From positions 1-64,000 of the forward strand of contig NZ_JAJSOH010000033.1 of NCBI RefSeq assembly GCF_021277265.1: a DNA stretch of 64,000 bases. Reading direction: 5' to 3'. Shown here in pieces: positions 24,910 to 33,466 of this stretch (within the stretch, counting starts at the first letter, position 1; the number at the start of each line of letters is the position of its first letter). A model generated the notes under the pieces. It saw nothing but the letters and a program-made list of their open reading frames with translations. It had not been told where the DNA came from and searched no databases. The position numbers and the translations under genes were made by a program. The DNA is from Kineosporia rhizophila. Its GTDB lineage: Bacteria > Actinomycetota > Actinomycetes > Actinomycetales > Kineosporiaceae.

Positions 24910-25451
24910 TGCGCGTCCCCGGTGATGATGCGGGGCGCGTCGTCCTCGGCCGTGCGGGCCGATTCGGGCCAGACCGCCAGGGTGGTGTCGCGGGTCTCAC
25001 CGGTGCGCCGGCCGTTCTCCAGCAGCACGTCGCTGCGCACGATCCGGATCGCCGTCCAGCGCGGGGCGTCCGGCTGCAGTTCGGCGTGGCTCTCGAGCAG
25101 GGTGCCCAGGACCGAGGGGTCCTGCTGGATCAGCGGCATCCGGCCCTCCACCTCGGCCCGGTTCAGGCCCACGGTGTCGGGGTGCAGGGAGGCCGGCTGC
25201 CACGGGCCGGAGCCGTTCTCCTGGATCTCGATGCGGGTGGAGCCGACCGGACCGGAGGGGGCGGTGGAGGTGGAGTACATCTTCCACGGGGCGAAGGGCC
25301 ACCAGGCGTCGGTGCCGACGAAGGTGCCGCCCAGGAAGAGCGCGCTGACCACGGCCAGGGTGGTCGCCAGCAGGGCCTTGGCCGGCCGGCCGAGCCGGAT
25401 CACCTCGGGCTCGGGACCAGGCGTGGGTTGCGTCGTTCTCGGCCCGTTCAC
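24906..25451 (-). CDS. HTTM partner: membrane-anchored protein, copy 2
   Basis: The 181-aa product has an N-terminal membrane segment (AKALLATTLAVVSALFLGG), then TDAWWPFAPWKMYSTS, GLNRAEVEGRMPLIQ, SHAELQPDAPRWTAIRIV and GETRDTTLAVWP. These align with the 21491-22096 protein (WPFAP, RAEVEG, HPDAPELTQLW, TSQETIVGWP). GTG 25451 is chosen as the first start leaving room for a promoter before the divergent HIT gene. The domain is unnamed to my knowledge. Confidence 0.8.
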   Translation of the reverse strand: MNGPRTTQPTPGPEPEVIRLGRPAKALLATTLAVVSALFLGGTFVGTDAWWPFAPWKMYSTSTAPSGPVGSTRIEIQENGSGPWQPASLHPDTVGLNRAEVEGRMPLIQQDPSVLGTLLESHAELQPDAPRWTAIRIVRSDVLLENGRRTGETRDTTLAVWPESARTAEDDAPRIITGDAQ

Positions 25452-25494
25452 CGGGTAAGAGTAGCCAGCGGGCCGAAGCCCTAGACTCCGGCAG

Positions 25495-26043
25495 GTGAGC
25501 AACGGGTACGAGGTCTCGGACACGATGGGCGGCGAGCCGGACGGGTTCGAGCGGCTCTGGACGCCGCACCGCATGGTCTACATCAGCGGTGAGGAGAAGC
25601 CGAAGACGTCGGCGCCGGGGGAGGACTGCCCGTTCTGCCGCGCCCCGCAGGTCTCCGACGAGGAGAGTCTGGTCGTGGCCCGCGGCGAGCACGCCTTCGC
25701 CGTGCTCAACCTGTTCCCGTACAACCCCGGTCACGTCCTGGTCTGCCCCTACCGGCACGTGGCCGACTACACCGACCTCACCGAGGCGGAGACCGTCGAG
25801 GTCGCCACCATGACCCAGCGCGCGATGACGGTGATCCGCGCGGTCTCCGCCCCGCACGGATTCAACCTGGGCATGAACCAGGGGGCCGTGGCCGGCGCCG
25901 GGATCGCCGCCCACCTGCACCAGCACGTGGTGCCGCGCTGGGGCGGCGACGCCAACTTCCTGCCGGTGATCGCCCGCACCAAGGCCCTGCCCGAACTGCT
26001 GGCCGACACCCGCCGGAAGCTGGCCGACGCCTGGTTCGCCTGA
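25495..26043 (+). CDS. HIT-domain protein, AP4A phosphorylase type
   Basis: The 182-aa protein carries the histidine triad HLHQHVVPRW and the N-terminal DCPFC metal motif. FNLGMNQGAVAGAGIAAH is typical of the actinobacterial family of Rv2613c, reported to split diadenosine tetraphosphate phosphorolytically. GTG 25495 start. It is the first gene of the PI/PIM operon (HIT, pgsA, patA, pimA) and lies 66 bases before pgsA. Confidence 0.9.
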   Translation: MSNGYEVSDTMGGEPDGFERLWTPHRMVYISGEEKPKTSAPGEDCPFCRAPQVSDEESLVVARGEHAFAVLNLFPYNPGHVLVCPYRHVADYTDLTEAETVEVATMTQRAMTVIRAVSAPHGFNLGMNQGAVAGAGIAAHLHQHVVPRWGGDANFLPVIARTKALPELLADTRRKLADAWFA

Positions 26044-26109
26044 ACCGTTACCGTTCGAGACTCCTGAGCGACATCTGGGCCTCTCCGGCGTCGGTAGAGT
26101 GATCTCACC

Positions 26110-26742
26110 ATGCTCAACCGATTCGCGAAGGCTCTCTTCACCCGCATCTTCACGCCCGTCGCCCGGCTGCTGCTGAGCTGGGGCGTCAGCCCCGACGTGG
26201 TCACCCTGGTCGGCACCGTCGGCGTGTGCTTCGGCGCCCTGGCCTTCTTCCCCCGTGGCGAGCTGTTCTGGGGCGTGATGGTCGTGACGGCCTTCGTGTT
26301 CTCGGACCTGATCGACGGCACGATGGCCCGGATGTCCGGCCGCTCCTCGGTCTGGGGCGCCTACCTCGACTCCACGCTCGACCGCTTCGGCGACGCGGCG
26401 GTGTTCGGCGGTCTGGTGCTCTGCTACGCCGGCCCGAAGGACAACGACGTCATGATGGTTCTGTCGCTGGCCTGTCTGGTGCTCGGCTTCCTGGTGTCCT
26501 ACGCCCGGGCCCGCGCCGAGGGGCTGGGCATGCAGGCCAACGTGGGCGTCGCCGAACGTTCCGAGCGGCTGGTGTTCACCCTGGTCGCCGCCGGGTTCGT
26601 CGGCATCGGGGTCACTCACTACCTGCTCATGGGCGTGCTGATCCTGCTGGTGGTGGGCAGCACGATCACCATCTTCCAGCGGATCATGATGGTGCGGCGC
26701 CAGGCCCTGGCCCGCGAGGTCGCCGGCACCGAAGCGGTCTGA
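26110..26742 (+). CDS. pgsA: Phosphatidylinositol phosphate synthase (CDP-alcohol transferase)
   Basis: The 210-aa polytopic protein has the CDP-alcohol phosphatidyltransferase motif DLIDGTMARMSGRSSVWGAYLDSTLDR (DGx2ARx8Gx3Dx3D). In actinobacteria the enzyme in this position joins CDP-diacylglycerol to inositol-1-phosphate. The neighbouring patA and pimA use phosphatidylinositol for mannoside assembly, which supports this substrate. About six membrane helices are visible. Confidence 0.93.
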   Translation: MLNRFAKALFTRIFTPVARLLLSWGVSPDVVTLVGTVGVCFGALAFFPRGELFWGVMVVTAFVFSDLIDGTMARMSGRSSVWGAYLDSTLDRFGDAAVFGGLVLCYAGPKDNDVMMVLSLACLVLGFLVSYARARAEGLGMQANVGVAERSERLVFTLVAAGFVGIGVTHYLLMGVLILLVVGSTITIFQRIMMVRRQALAREVAGTEAV

Positions 26743-26744
26743 CC

Positions 26745-27668
26745 ATGTGGGAACGGCTGATCGCCGGTGCCTACCTGTACGCCTGGCGGGTGGTGCGGCT
26801 GCTGCCCGAACGCCTGGCCTACACGCTGTTCCAGCTGATCGCCGACTTCGTCTGGTGGCGGAACGGCGCCGCCGTGCAGCGGCTCGCCACCAATCTCGCC
26901 CGGGCCGTGCCCGACGCCGGGCCGGCCGAGCTGCGCCGGCTCACCCGGCGGGGGATGCGCTCGTACATGCGTTACTGGTGCGACGCCTTCCTGCTGCCCG
27001 GCTGGGACGGCGACCGGCTGGCCCGGACCTGCCGGGTCGACGACCCGGAACGGCTGGCCCGGGTGTTCGAGGGCGACCGCGGGGTGGTCGCCGCCCTGGC
27101 CCACCAGGGCAACTGGGACCACGCCGGGGCCTGGGCCGGGGTGCACCTGCGCCAGGTCACCACGGTTGCCGAACGGCTCAAGCCCGAGGCGGTCTACCAG
27201 GAGTTCCTCAACTACCGCCGGAGCATCGGCATCGAGATCTTCCCGCTCGGCGAGCCCGGCCTGGCCGCGCAGCTGGTGCGCAAGGTGCACGCCGGGGCGT
27301 TCGTGCCGCTGCTGGCCGACCGTGACCTGAGCGGCAACGGGGTGCCGGTCACCTTCCTGGGCGAGGCCTCGCGGATGGCGCCCGGCCCGGCCGCGATCGC
27401 GCTGGCCGCCAAGGCCCCGCTGATGCCGGTGAACACCTACTACGAGCAACTGCCGGGCGGCGGACACGGCCTGGTGCTGCAGCTGCACGAGCCGGTGCCG
27501 GTCCCGGCCACCGGGACCAAGGCCGAGAAGATCGCCGCCATGACCCAGAGCTGCGCCGATGCCCTGTCGGAAGGGCTGCGGCAGCACCCGGAGGACTGGC
27601 ACATGATGCAGGTGGTGTTCGACGCCGACCTGGATCCCGACCGCGACCCGAACCGGCGTGCGCCGTGA
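26745..27668 (+). CDS. patA: Phosphatidylinositol mannoside acyltransferase
   Basis: The 307-aa protein belongs to the LpxL/HtrB-type lysophospholipid acyltransferases. The catalytic HxxxxD is AHQGNWDHAGAW. ATG 26745 lies two bases after the pgsA stop. Its position between pgsA and pimA matches the mycobacterial PatA, which acylates the mannose of PIM1/PIM2 from acyl-CoA at the inner membrane face. The assignment is by motif and synteny. Confidence 0.88.
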   Translation: MWERLIAGAYLYAWRVVRLLPERLAYTLFQLIADFVWWRNGAAVQRLATNLARAVPDAGPAELRRLTRRGMRSYMRYWCDAFLLPGWDGDRLARTCRVDDPERLARVFEGDRGVVAALAHQGNWDHAGAWAGVHLRQVTTVAERLKPEAVYQEFLNYRRSIGIEIFPLGEPGLAAQLVRKVHAGAFVPLLADRDLSGNGVPVTFLGEASRMAPGPAAIALAAKAPLMPVNTYYEQLPGGGHGLVLQLHEPVPVPATGTKAEKIAAMTQSCADALSEGLRQHPEDWHMMQVVFDADLDPDRDPNRRAP

Positions 27669-28843
27669 GGATCGGCATGGTCTCGCCGTACTCCTTCCAC
27701 GTGCCCGGCGGCGTCCAGTTCCACATCCGCGACGTGGCCGAGCACCTTCTCGGCCAGGGGCACCACGTCAGCGTGCTGGCCCCCTCCGACGACGAGACCC
27801 CGCTCCCGTCGTACATCGCCTCCGCCGGGCGCGCGGTCCCGTTGCCCTACAACGGGTCGGTGGCCCGGATCAGCTTCGGCCCGGTGGCCTCGGCGCGGGT
27901 GAAGCGCTGGCTGGCGGAGAACGACTTCGACGTGCTGCACGTGCACGAGCCGTCCAGCCCGTCCCTGTCGATGCTGGCGATGTGGGCCGCCACCGGGCCG
28001 ATCGTGGCCACCTTCCACACCTCCAACCCGCGCTCGCGGGCGATGCAGGCGGCCTATCCGCTGCTGCGCCCGGGGTTCGAGAAGCTGTCGGCCCGGATCG
28101 CGGTCTCCGAAGATGCGCGGCGCACGGTCGTCGACCACGTCGGTGGCGACGCGGTGGTGATCCCGAACGGGGTGTTCGTCGACCGGTTCGCAACCGCCCA
28201 ACCCCGCCCCGAGTGGCAGGGGAGCGAAAAGCGTCCCACGTTGGCTTTTCTCGGACGCCTGGACGAACCCCGTAAGGGGCTGCAGATCCTCACTGCTGCC
28301 CTGCCGACCGTCCTTAGTTCTTATCCAGGAGCGCGTTTGCTCGTTCTGGGGCGCGGGGAGGCGGAAGAGGCGCTGCAGGTGCTCGCCGATCAGCCGGCGG
28401 CCCGGGAATCGATCGAGTTCCTCGGCGCTCTCGACGACGAGGCCAAGGCGTCGTTGCTGCGCTCGGTCGATGCGTACGTCGCCCCGCACATCGGGGGCGA
28501 GAGTTTCGGCATCGTGCTCGTAGAGGCAATGAGCGCGGGGGCGCCGGTGATCGCCAGTGATCTGGGGGCGTTCCGGCGGGTGCTCGAAGAGGGTGACCTA
28601 GGTCTGCTCATCCGTACGGGAGATCCGGCCGCGCTGGCCGCCGGGATCATTTCGCTTTTGGACGATCGGGCGGGCGCCCGGGAACGCGCGGCTCGCGCTT
28701 CGGTCGCGGTGCGTAGGTATGACTGGCCCCGGGTGGCTGCCCAGATCTTCGACGTGTACGAGACGGTGACGATCGGCGCCGACCGGGTGGGGGAGGACCC
28801 GCGGACGGGACTGCTCGCCCGCTGGCGCCCCAAGGTCAGCTGA
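27665..28843 (+). CDS. pimA: Phosphatidylinositol alpha-mannosyltransferase PimA
   Basis: The 392-aa GT4 glycosyltransferase begins RIGMVSPYSFHVPGGVQFHI, the PimA signature with the glycine-rich loop. GESFGIVLVEAMSAGAPVIASD carries the EX7E motif that binds GDP-mannose. HVHEPSSPSLS and FHTSNPRSRAM match PimA's acceptor region. GTG 27665 overlaps the patA stop (GTGA), and the stop overlaps the next gene by one base. The stretch around 28190-28350 has lower GC and rarer codons than its surroundings. Confidence 0.95.
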   Translation: MRIGMVSPYSFHVPGGVQFHIRDVAEHLLGQGHHVSVLAPSDDETPLPSYIASAGRAVPLPYNGSVARISFGPVASARVKRWLAENDFDVLHVHEPSSPSLSMLAMWAATGPIVATFHTSNPRSRAMQAAYPLLRPGFEKLSARIAVSEDARRTVVDHVGGDAVVIPNGVFVDRFATAQPRPEWQGSEKRPTLAFLGRLDEPRKGLQILTAALPTVLSSYPGARLLVLGRGEAEEALQVLADQPAARESIEFLGALDDEAKASLLRSVDAYVAPHIGGESFGIVLVEAMSAGAPVIASDLGAFRRVLEEGDLGLLIRTGDPAALAAGIISLLDDRAGARERAARASVAVRRYDWPRVAAQIFDVYETVTIGADRVGEDPRTGLLARWRPKVS

Positions 28844-29400
28844 TGTCCAACGCTGTTGGTTGGCTCGACGGAGCCTGGGGCGTCGTCCTCCTGAGTGTCC
28901 TGGTCCTGCTCGTGGTCGGCTGGTACCTGTCCTACCTGGCCGCGCGGCTGGACCGGCTGCACCACCGGGTCGAGACGTCGCGGGCCGCCCTGGAGACGAG
29001 ACTGGCCCGGCGGGCGGCGGTGGCACTGGAGGTGTCGCGGGCGCTTGGACCGCCTGAGGGCGAACGGTTGCGGCTGGCGGCTTCCCGGATGGTCCGCGCG
29101 CCGGATGCTCCGGTGTCCGAGGCGGGGGAGAACCTGCTGGCCCGCGCACTGCATCAGGCGTTCCCAGACGCCGATCGGGTGAATCGGCTGCGGGCCGACC
29201 CGGCCACCGGCGAACTCCTGGACGAGCTGGTCCTGGCCGGGGAACGGGTGCGGATGGCCCGCCGGTTCCACAACGACGCGGTCTCGCACGCCCAGCGGAT
29301 GCGGCGCAAACGCGTGGTGCGCTGGGCGAAGCTGGCCGGGACGGCGCAGATGCCGCAGATGGTGGAGATCGACGACTCCTCGCCCGACGGCCTGGCCTGA
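28843..29400 (+). CDS. Membrane-anchored protein of the PIM operon, Rv2609c N-terminal-like
   Basis: The 185-aa product has one N-terminal membrane helix (WGVVLLSVLVLLVVGWYLSYLA), then LDRLHHRVETSRAALETRLARRAAVALEVSRAL and a helical C-terminal part. In mycobacteria the gene after pimA (Rv2609c) carries such a region fused to a Nudix hydrolase; here no Nudix box is present. A LemA-like or scaffolding role is possible but unproven. The ATG overlaps the pimA stop by one base, so it is coupled to the operon. Confidence 0.75.
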   Translation: MSNAVGWLDGAWGVVLLSVLVLLVVGWYLSYLAARLDRLHHRVETSRAALETRLARRAAVALEVSRALGPPEGERLRLAASRMVRAPDAPVSEAGENLLARALHQAFPDADRVNRLRADPATGELLDELVLAGERVRMARRFHNDAVSHAQRMRRKRVVRWAKLAGTAQMPQMVEIDDSSPDGLA

Positions 29401-29505
29401 GGTCTTCCGGGGCAGTCCAGTGCGGTGCGATTGGCCCGAGAGGAAAGCCGGAGGGCGGCCTAACCTGTCGCCCGGCCCGGTTCGTTTCCCGTCTGTGAGG
29501 TTCCC

Positions 29506-30408
29506 GTGTCCGACAGCCCCGCTCCCTCCGTCACCGGCACCAGCCTGGTCAAGACCGGCATGGCCGAGATGCTCAAGGGCGGGGTGATCATGGACGTGGT
29601 CACCCCCGACCAGGCCCGGATCGCCGAGGACGCCGGCGCCGTGGCCGTGATGGCGCTGGAGCGGGTGCCCGCCGACATCCGGGCCCAGGGCGGCGTGGTC
29701 CGGATGAGCGACCCGGAGATGATCGAGGGCATCCAGGCCGCGGTGTCGATCCCGGTGATGGCCAAGGCCCGGATCGGGCACTTCGTCGAGGCCCAGGTGC
29801 TGCAGTCGCTCGGCGTCGACTACGTGGACGAGTCCGAGGTGCTGACCCCGGCCGACTACGCCAACCACATCGACAAGTGGAAGTTCACGGTGCCCTTCGT
29901 CTGCGGCGCCACCAACCTGGGCGAGGCGCTGCGCCGGATCGCCGAGGGCGCGGCGATGATCCGCTCCAAGGGTGAGGCCGGCACCGGTGACGTCTCCAAC
30001 GCCACCACCCACATGCGCACCATCGGCGCCGAGATGCGCCGGCTGCGCGGCCTGAGCGAGGACGAGCTGTACGTCGCGGCCAAGGAACTGCAGGCCCCGC
30101 TGGACCTGGTGCGCCAGATCGCGGCCACCGGCAAGCTCCCGGTGGTGCTGTTCACCGCCGGCGGCATCGCCACGCCTTCCGACGCCGCGATGATGATGCA
30201 GCTGGGCGCCGACGGGGTGTTCGTCGGGTCGGGCATCTTCAAGTCCGGCAACCCGGTGGCCCGGGCCGAGGCGATCGTCAAGGCCACCACCTTCCACGAC
30301 GACCCGGACGTGATCGCCAAGGTCTCGCGGGGCCTGGGCGAGGCCATGGTCGGGATCACCGTGGACGAGATCCCGCAGCCCCACCGGCTCGCCGAGCGCG
30401 GCTGGTGA
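29506..30408 (+). CDS. pdxS: Pyridoxal 5'-phosphate synthase lyase subunit PdxS
   Basis: The 300-aa protein is the synthase half of the DXP-independent PLP pathway, condensing ribose 5-phosphate, glyceraldehyde 3-phosphate and ammonia. GGVIMDVVTPDQARIAEDAGAVAVMALERVPADIR, the KARIGHFVEAQVLQ lysine and KGEAGTGDV are conserved signatures. GTG 29506. It overlaps pdxT by four bases. Confidence 0.97.
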   Translation: MSDSPAPSVTGTSLVKTGMAEMLKGGVIMDVVTPDQARIAEDAGAVAVMALERVPADIRAQGGVVRMSDPEMIEGIQAAVSIPVMAKARIGHFVEAQVLQSLGVDYVDESEVLTPADYANHIDKWKFTVPFVCGATNLGEALRRIAEGAAMIRSKGEAGTGDVSNATTHMRTIGAEMRRLRGLSEDELYVAAKELQAPLDLVRQIAATGKLPVVLFTAGGIATPSDAAMMMQLGADGVFVGSGIFKSGNPVARAEAIVKATTFHDDPDVIAKVSRGLGEAMVGITVDEIPQPHRLAERGW

Positions 30409-31025
30409 GCCTTCCGGTCGTAGGGGTGCTCGCGGTCCAGGGCGACTTCCGCGAGCACCTGGCGGTTCTCGAGGGGCAGGGGCTGCACACCCGGGCGGTG
30501 CGCCGGCCGGCCGAGCTGGAGGGCCTGTCCGGTCTGGTGCTGCCCGGCGGCGAGTCGACCACCATCGACAAGCTCACCCGGATCTTCGGGCTGCGCGAGC
30601 CGTTGCTGCAGCTGCTGGGGTCCGGGGTGCCCGTCTACGGCTCCTGCGCCGGGATGATCATGCTGGCCGACCGGGTGGTCGACACCGCCCCGGGCCAGCA
30701 GACTCTCGGGGGCCTCGACGTCACCGTCCGGCGGAACGCCTTCGGGCGTCAGGTCGACTCCTTCGAGGTGGATCTGGACTTCACCGGGATCGAGGGCGGC
30801 CCGGTGCATGCGGTGTTCATCCGGGCGCCGTGGGTGGAGAAGGTCGGCGCCGGCGTGGAGGTGCTCGCCCGGACTCCGGAGGGTCACGCGGTCGCGGTCC
30901 GGCAGGGCAACCTGCTCGCCACCTCGTTCCACCCGGAGATCACCGGTGACCACCGGGTCCACTCCCTGTTCGCCGCGATGGTGCGCACCCACGTCCACAG
31001 TTCGGGGGTTTCCGGCCCAGTCTGA
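30405..31025 (+). CDS. pdxT: Pyridoxal 5'-phosphate synthase glutaminase subunit PdxT
   Basis: The 206-aa protein is the class I glutaminase that feeds ammonia to PdxS. LPGGESTTI, the nucleophile cysteine in YGSCAGMIMLA, and the SFHPEITGD His-Glu pair complete the triad. GTG 30405 overlaps the pdxS stop (GTGA), so the two subunits are translated together. Confidence 0.97.
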   Translation: MSLPVVGVLAVQGDFREHLAVLEGQGLHTRAVRRPAELEGLSGLVLPGGESTTIDKLTRIFGLREPLLQLLGSGVPVYGSCAGMIMLADRVVDTAPGQQTLGGLDVTVRRNAFGRQVDSFEVDLDFTGIEGGPVHAVFIRAPWVEKVGAGVEVLARTPEGHAVAVRQGNLLATSFHPEITGDHRVHSLFAAMVRTHVHSSGVSGPV

Positions 31026-31141
31026 TCCAGGCCGGGTGATCCGACCTGTGTGATCCGAATCGTCGGCTCGGAACAGGAACCGCCGGTTCGCGGTTGGTTA
31101 GCGTGGGTAACGAACCGTTTCCGCGTCGAACCGAGAGCCTG

Positions 31142-32575
31142 ATGACCGAACTGAGCCCCCGCCGCCGCCGGCTGGTTCTGCTGATCTGCTGCATGAGCCT
31201 GCTGATCGTCGGCCTGGAGGCCACCGTCCTGAACGTGGCGCTGCCCGCGTTGCAGGAGGACCTGGACGCCTCCGTGTCGGGCCTGCAGTGGGCTATCGAC
31301 TCCTACACGCTGGTCCTGGCCAGCCTGCTGATGCTCTCCGGCTCGGCCGGGGACCGGCTGGGCCGGCGCCGGACCTTCCAGACCGGCCTGGCGATCTTCG
31401 TGGTGGCCTCGCTGCTGTGTGCCCTGGCACCCAGCCTGGGCTGGCTGATCGCCTTCCGGATGCTGCAGGGGGTGGGCGCCTCGATGCTCAACCCGGTGGC
31501 GCTGTCGATCGTCACCAACGCCTTCCCCGAACCCGGCGAACGGGCCCGGGCGATCGGGGTGTGGAGTGCGGTGGTGGGGGTGAGCATCGGTCTCGGGCCG
31601 GTGCTGGGCGGCCTGCTGGTCGAGACCGTGGGCTGGCGCTGGATCTTCCTGATCAACATCCCGATCGGGCTGGCCGCGATCGCGCTGACGGCGGTGTTCG
31701 TGCCGGAGTCGCGGGCCGCCCGGGCCCGCCGGTTCGACCCGGTCGGGCAGGTGCTGGTGGTGCTGGCCCTGGCCGCTCTGATCTACGCGGTGATCGAGGT
31801 GCCGCACCTGGGCTGGGACTCACCCCTGGTGCTGGGGCTGCTGCTGGTGGCCGCCGCTTCGGCAGCGGCTCTGGTGAGGTACGAGAAGCGCCACGCCGAG
31901 CCGCTTCTGGACGTGCGGTTCTTCCGCAGCGGCACGTTCTCGGGGGCCACGCTGATCGCCCTCACCGCCTTCGCCGCGTTCGGCGGCTGTCTCTTCGTCA
32001 ACACCCTGTACCTGCAGGGCGACCTGGGCCTGTCCCCGTTCCGGGCCGGTCTGTACCTGCTGCCGATGGCGGTGGTGATCATGGCCCTGGCGCCGGTCTC
32101 CGGCCGGATGGTGGCCCGCTACGGCACCCGGCCCTCGCTGGTGCTGGGCGGGCTCGGGATGACCGCGGGCACGCTGACCCTGACCTTCGTCGAGCCCTCC
32201 CGGCCGACGGCCCTGCTGTTCGTGGCCTACGTGCTGTTCGGGGTCGGCTTCGGCATGATCAACGCGCCGATCACCAGCACGGCCGTGTCCGGGATGCCGC
32301 CCGCGCAGGCCGGACTGGCCGCCGCGGTGGCCTCGACCAGCCGGCAGGTCGGCACCACCGTGGGGGTGGCGGTGGTCGGCTCGGTCTACACGGCGGCGTC
32401 GCGCGGGGCCGGGGGCAGTCTGGACGCGGCCCACGCCGGCTGGTGGGTGGTGGCCGGGTCCGCGCTCCTCGCCCTGGTTTTCGGGGTGGTCTCGTCCGGG
32501 CCGCGGGCCCGGGCCAGCGCCGAGCGGGCGGCCCGGGCGACGTCCACGTCCGAGGTCACCCCCGCGCATGGGTAG
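31142..32575 (+). CDS. MFS drug efflux transporter, DHA2 (EmrB/QacA) type
   Basis: The 477-aa protein has about 14 hydrophobic segments. GDRLGRRRTFQTGLAIF is the loop 2-3 motif A, and LNVALPALQEDLDAS with WRWIFLINIPIGL are DHA2 hallmarks. It exports drugs or metabolites by proton antiport; the substrate is unknown. ATG 31142 is chosen; upstream TTG 31094 adds 16 non-conserved residues. It lies between pdxT and yebC without obvious linkage to either. Confidence 0.88.
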   Translation: MTELSPRRRRLVLLICCMSLLIVGLEATVLNVALPALQEDLDASVSGLQWAIDSYTLVLASLLMLSGSAGDRLGRRRTFQTGLAIFVVASLLCALAPSLGWLIAFRMLQGVGASMLNPVALSIVTNAFPEPGERARAIGVWSAVVGVSIGLGPVLGGLLVETVGWRWIFLINIPIGLAAIALTAVFVPESRAARARRFDPVGQVLVVLALAALIYAVIEVPHLGWDSPLVLGLLLVAAASAAALVRYEKRHAEPLLDVRFFRSGTFSGATLIALTAFAAFGGCLFVNTLYLQGDLGLSPFRAGLYLLPMAVVIMALAPVSGRMVARYGTRPSLVLGGLGMTAGTLTLTFVEPSRPTALLFVAYVLFGVGFGMINAPITSTAVSGMPPAQAGLAAAVASTSRQVGTTVGVAVVGSVYTAASRGAGGSLDAAHAGWWVVAGSALLALVFGVVSSGPRARASAERAARATSTSEVTPAHG

Positions 32576-32629
32576 CATGACTCGCTGAGCTTTGGTTTCT
32601 GATTGATTTGCGTAACGGGAGGCGACCCG

Positions 32630-33388
32630 ATGTCGGGCCATTCCAAGTGGGCCACCACCAAGCACAAGAAGGCCGTCATCGATGCCAAGCGCGGCAAGAT
32701 GTTCGCCAAGCTGATCAAGAACATCGAGGTCGCGGCCCGCACGGGTGGTGGTGACCCGGCCGGCAACCCGACGCTGTACGACGCCATCCAGAAGGCCAAG
32801 AAGTCGTCGGTGCCGAACAACAACATCGACAGCGCGGTCAAGCGCGGCTCCGGCGCCGACACCGGTGGGGCCGAGTACGTCACGATCATGTACGAGGGCT
32901 ACGGCCCCAACGGCGTGGCGATGCTGATCGAGTGCCTCTCGGACAACCGCAACCGGGCCGCCATGGAGGTCCGCACCGCGATGAGCCGGAACAACGGCAC
33001 GATGGCCGACCCGGGCAGCGTGGCGTACCTGTTCAACCGCAAGGGTGTGGTGATCGTCCCGAAGACCGACGGGATGACCGAGGACACCGTGCTCGAGGCG
33101 GTGCTCGAGGCCGGGGCCGAGGAGGTCAACGACCAGGGCGAGGTCTTCGAGGTGGTCAGCGAGCCGACCGACCTGGTCGCGGTGCGCACCGCGCTGGTCG
33201 ACGCCTCGATCGACTACGACTCGGCCGAGGCCCAGTTCGTGCCGTCGATGAACGTGCCGCTCGAGGAAGAGGGCGCGCGCAAGATCTTCAAGCTGATCGA
33301 CGCGCTGGAGGACTGCGACGACGTGCAGAACGTCTACGCCAACTTCGACGTGTCCGACGAGGTCATGGAGCTCGTGAACGCCGAGTGA
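32630..33388 (+). CDS. YebC/PmpR-family transcription/translation regulator
   Basis: The 252-aa protein starts MSGHSKWATTKHKKAVIDAKRGK, the family hallmark, and has NRAAMEVRTAMSRNNGTMADPGSVAYLFNRKG. YebC proteins bind DNA or aid ribosomes at difficult sequences. ATG 32630 follows GGGAGG. It is placed before ruvC as in many bacteria and ends in a terminator hairpin. Confidence 0.95.
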   Translation: MSGHSKWATTKHKKAVIDAKRGKMFAKLIKNIEVAARTGGGDPAGNPTLYDAIQKAKKSSVPNNNIDSAVKRGSGADTGGAEYVTIMYEGYGPNGVAMLIECLSDNRNRAAMEVRTAMSRNNGTMADPGSVAYLFNRKGVVIVPKTDGMTEDTVLEAVLEAGAEEVNDQGEVFEVVSEPTDLVAVRTALVDASIDYDSAEAQFVPSMNVPLEEEGARKIFKLIDALEDCDDVQNVYANFDVSDEVMELVNAE

Positions 33389-33410
33389 CCTTCTCGGCGG
33401 GAGTTCGACG

Positions 33411-33448
33411 GGAACCGGGCCGGGTCGCTCCTGGCCCGGTTCCGTTTT
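33411..33448 (+). terminator. Terminator after yebC
   Basis: GGAACCGGGCC and GGCCCGGTTCC form an 11-bp stem across an 11-base loop, followed by GTTTT. It lies 22 bases after the yebC stop and 18 bases before ruvC, so ruvC needs its own promoter or read-through. Confidence 0.75.
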
Positions 33449-33466
33449 GACTGTGATCGTGGCTGC

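Noticed and set aside
33400..33420. GTTC/GAAC pattern upstream of ruvC as a LexA box
   Set aside because: The half-sites are in the wrong order (GTTC before GAAC) for TCGAAC-N4-GTTCGA.
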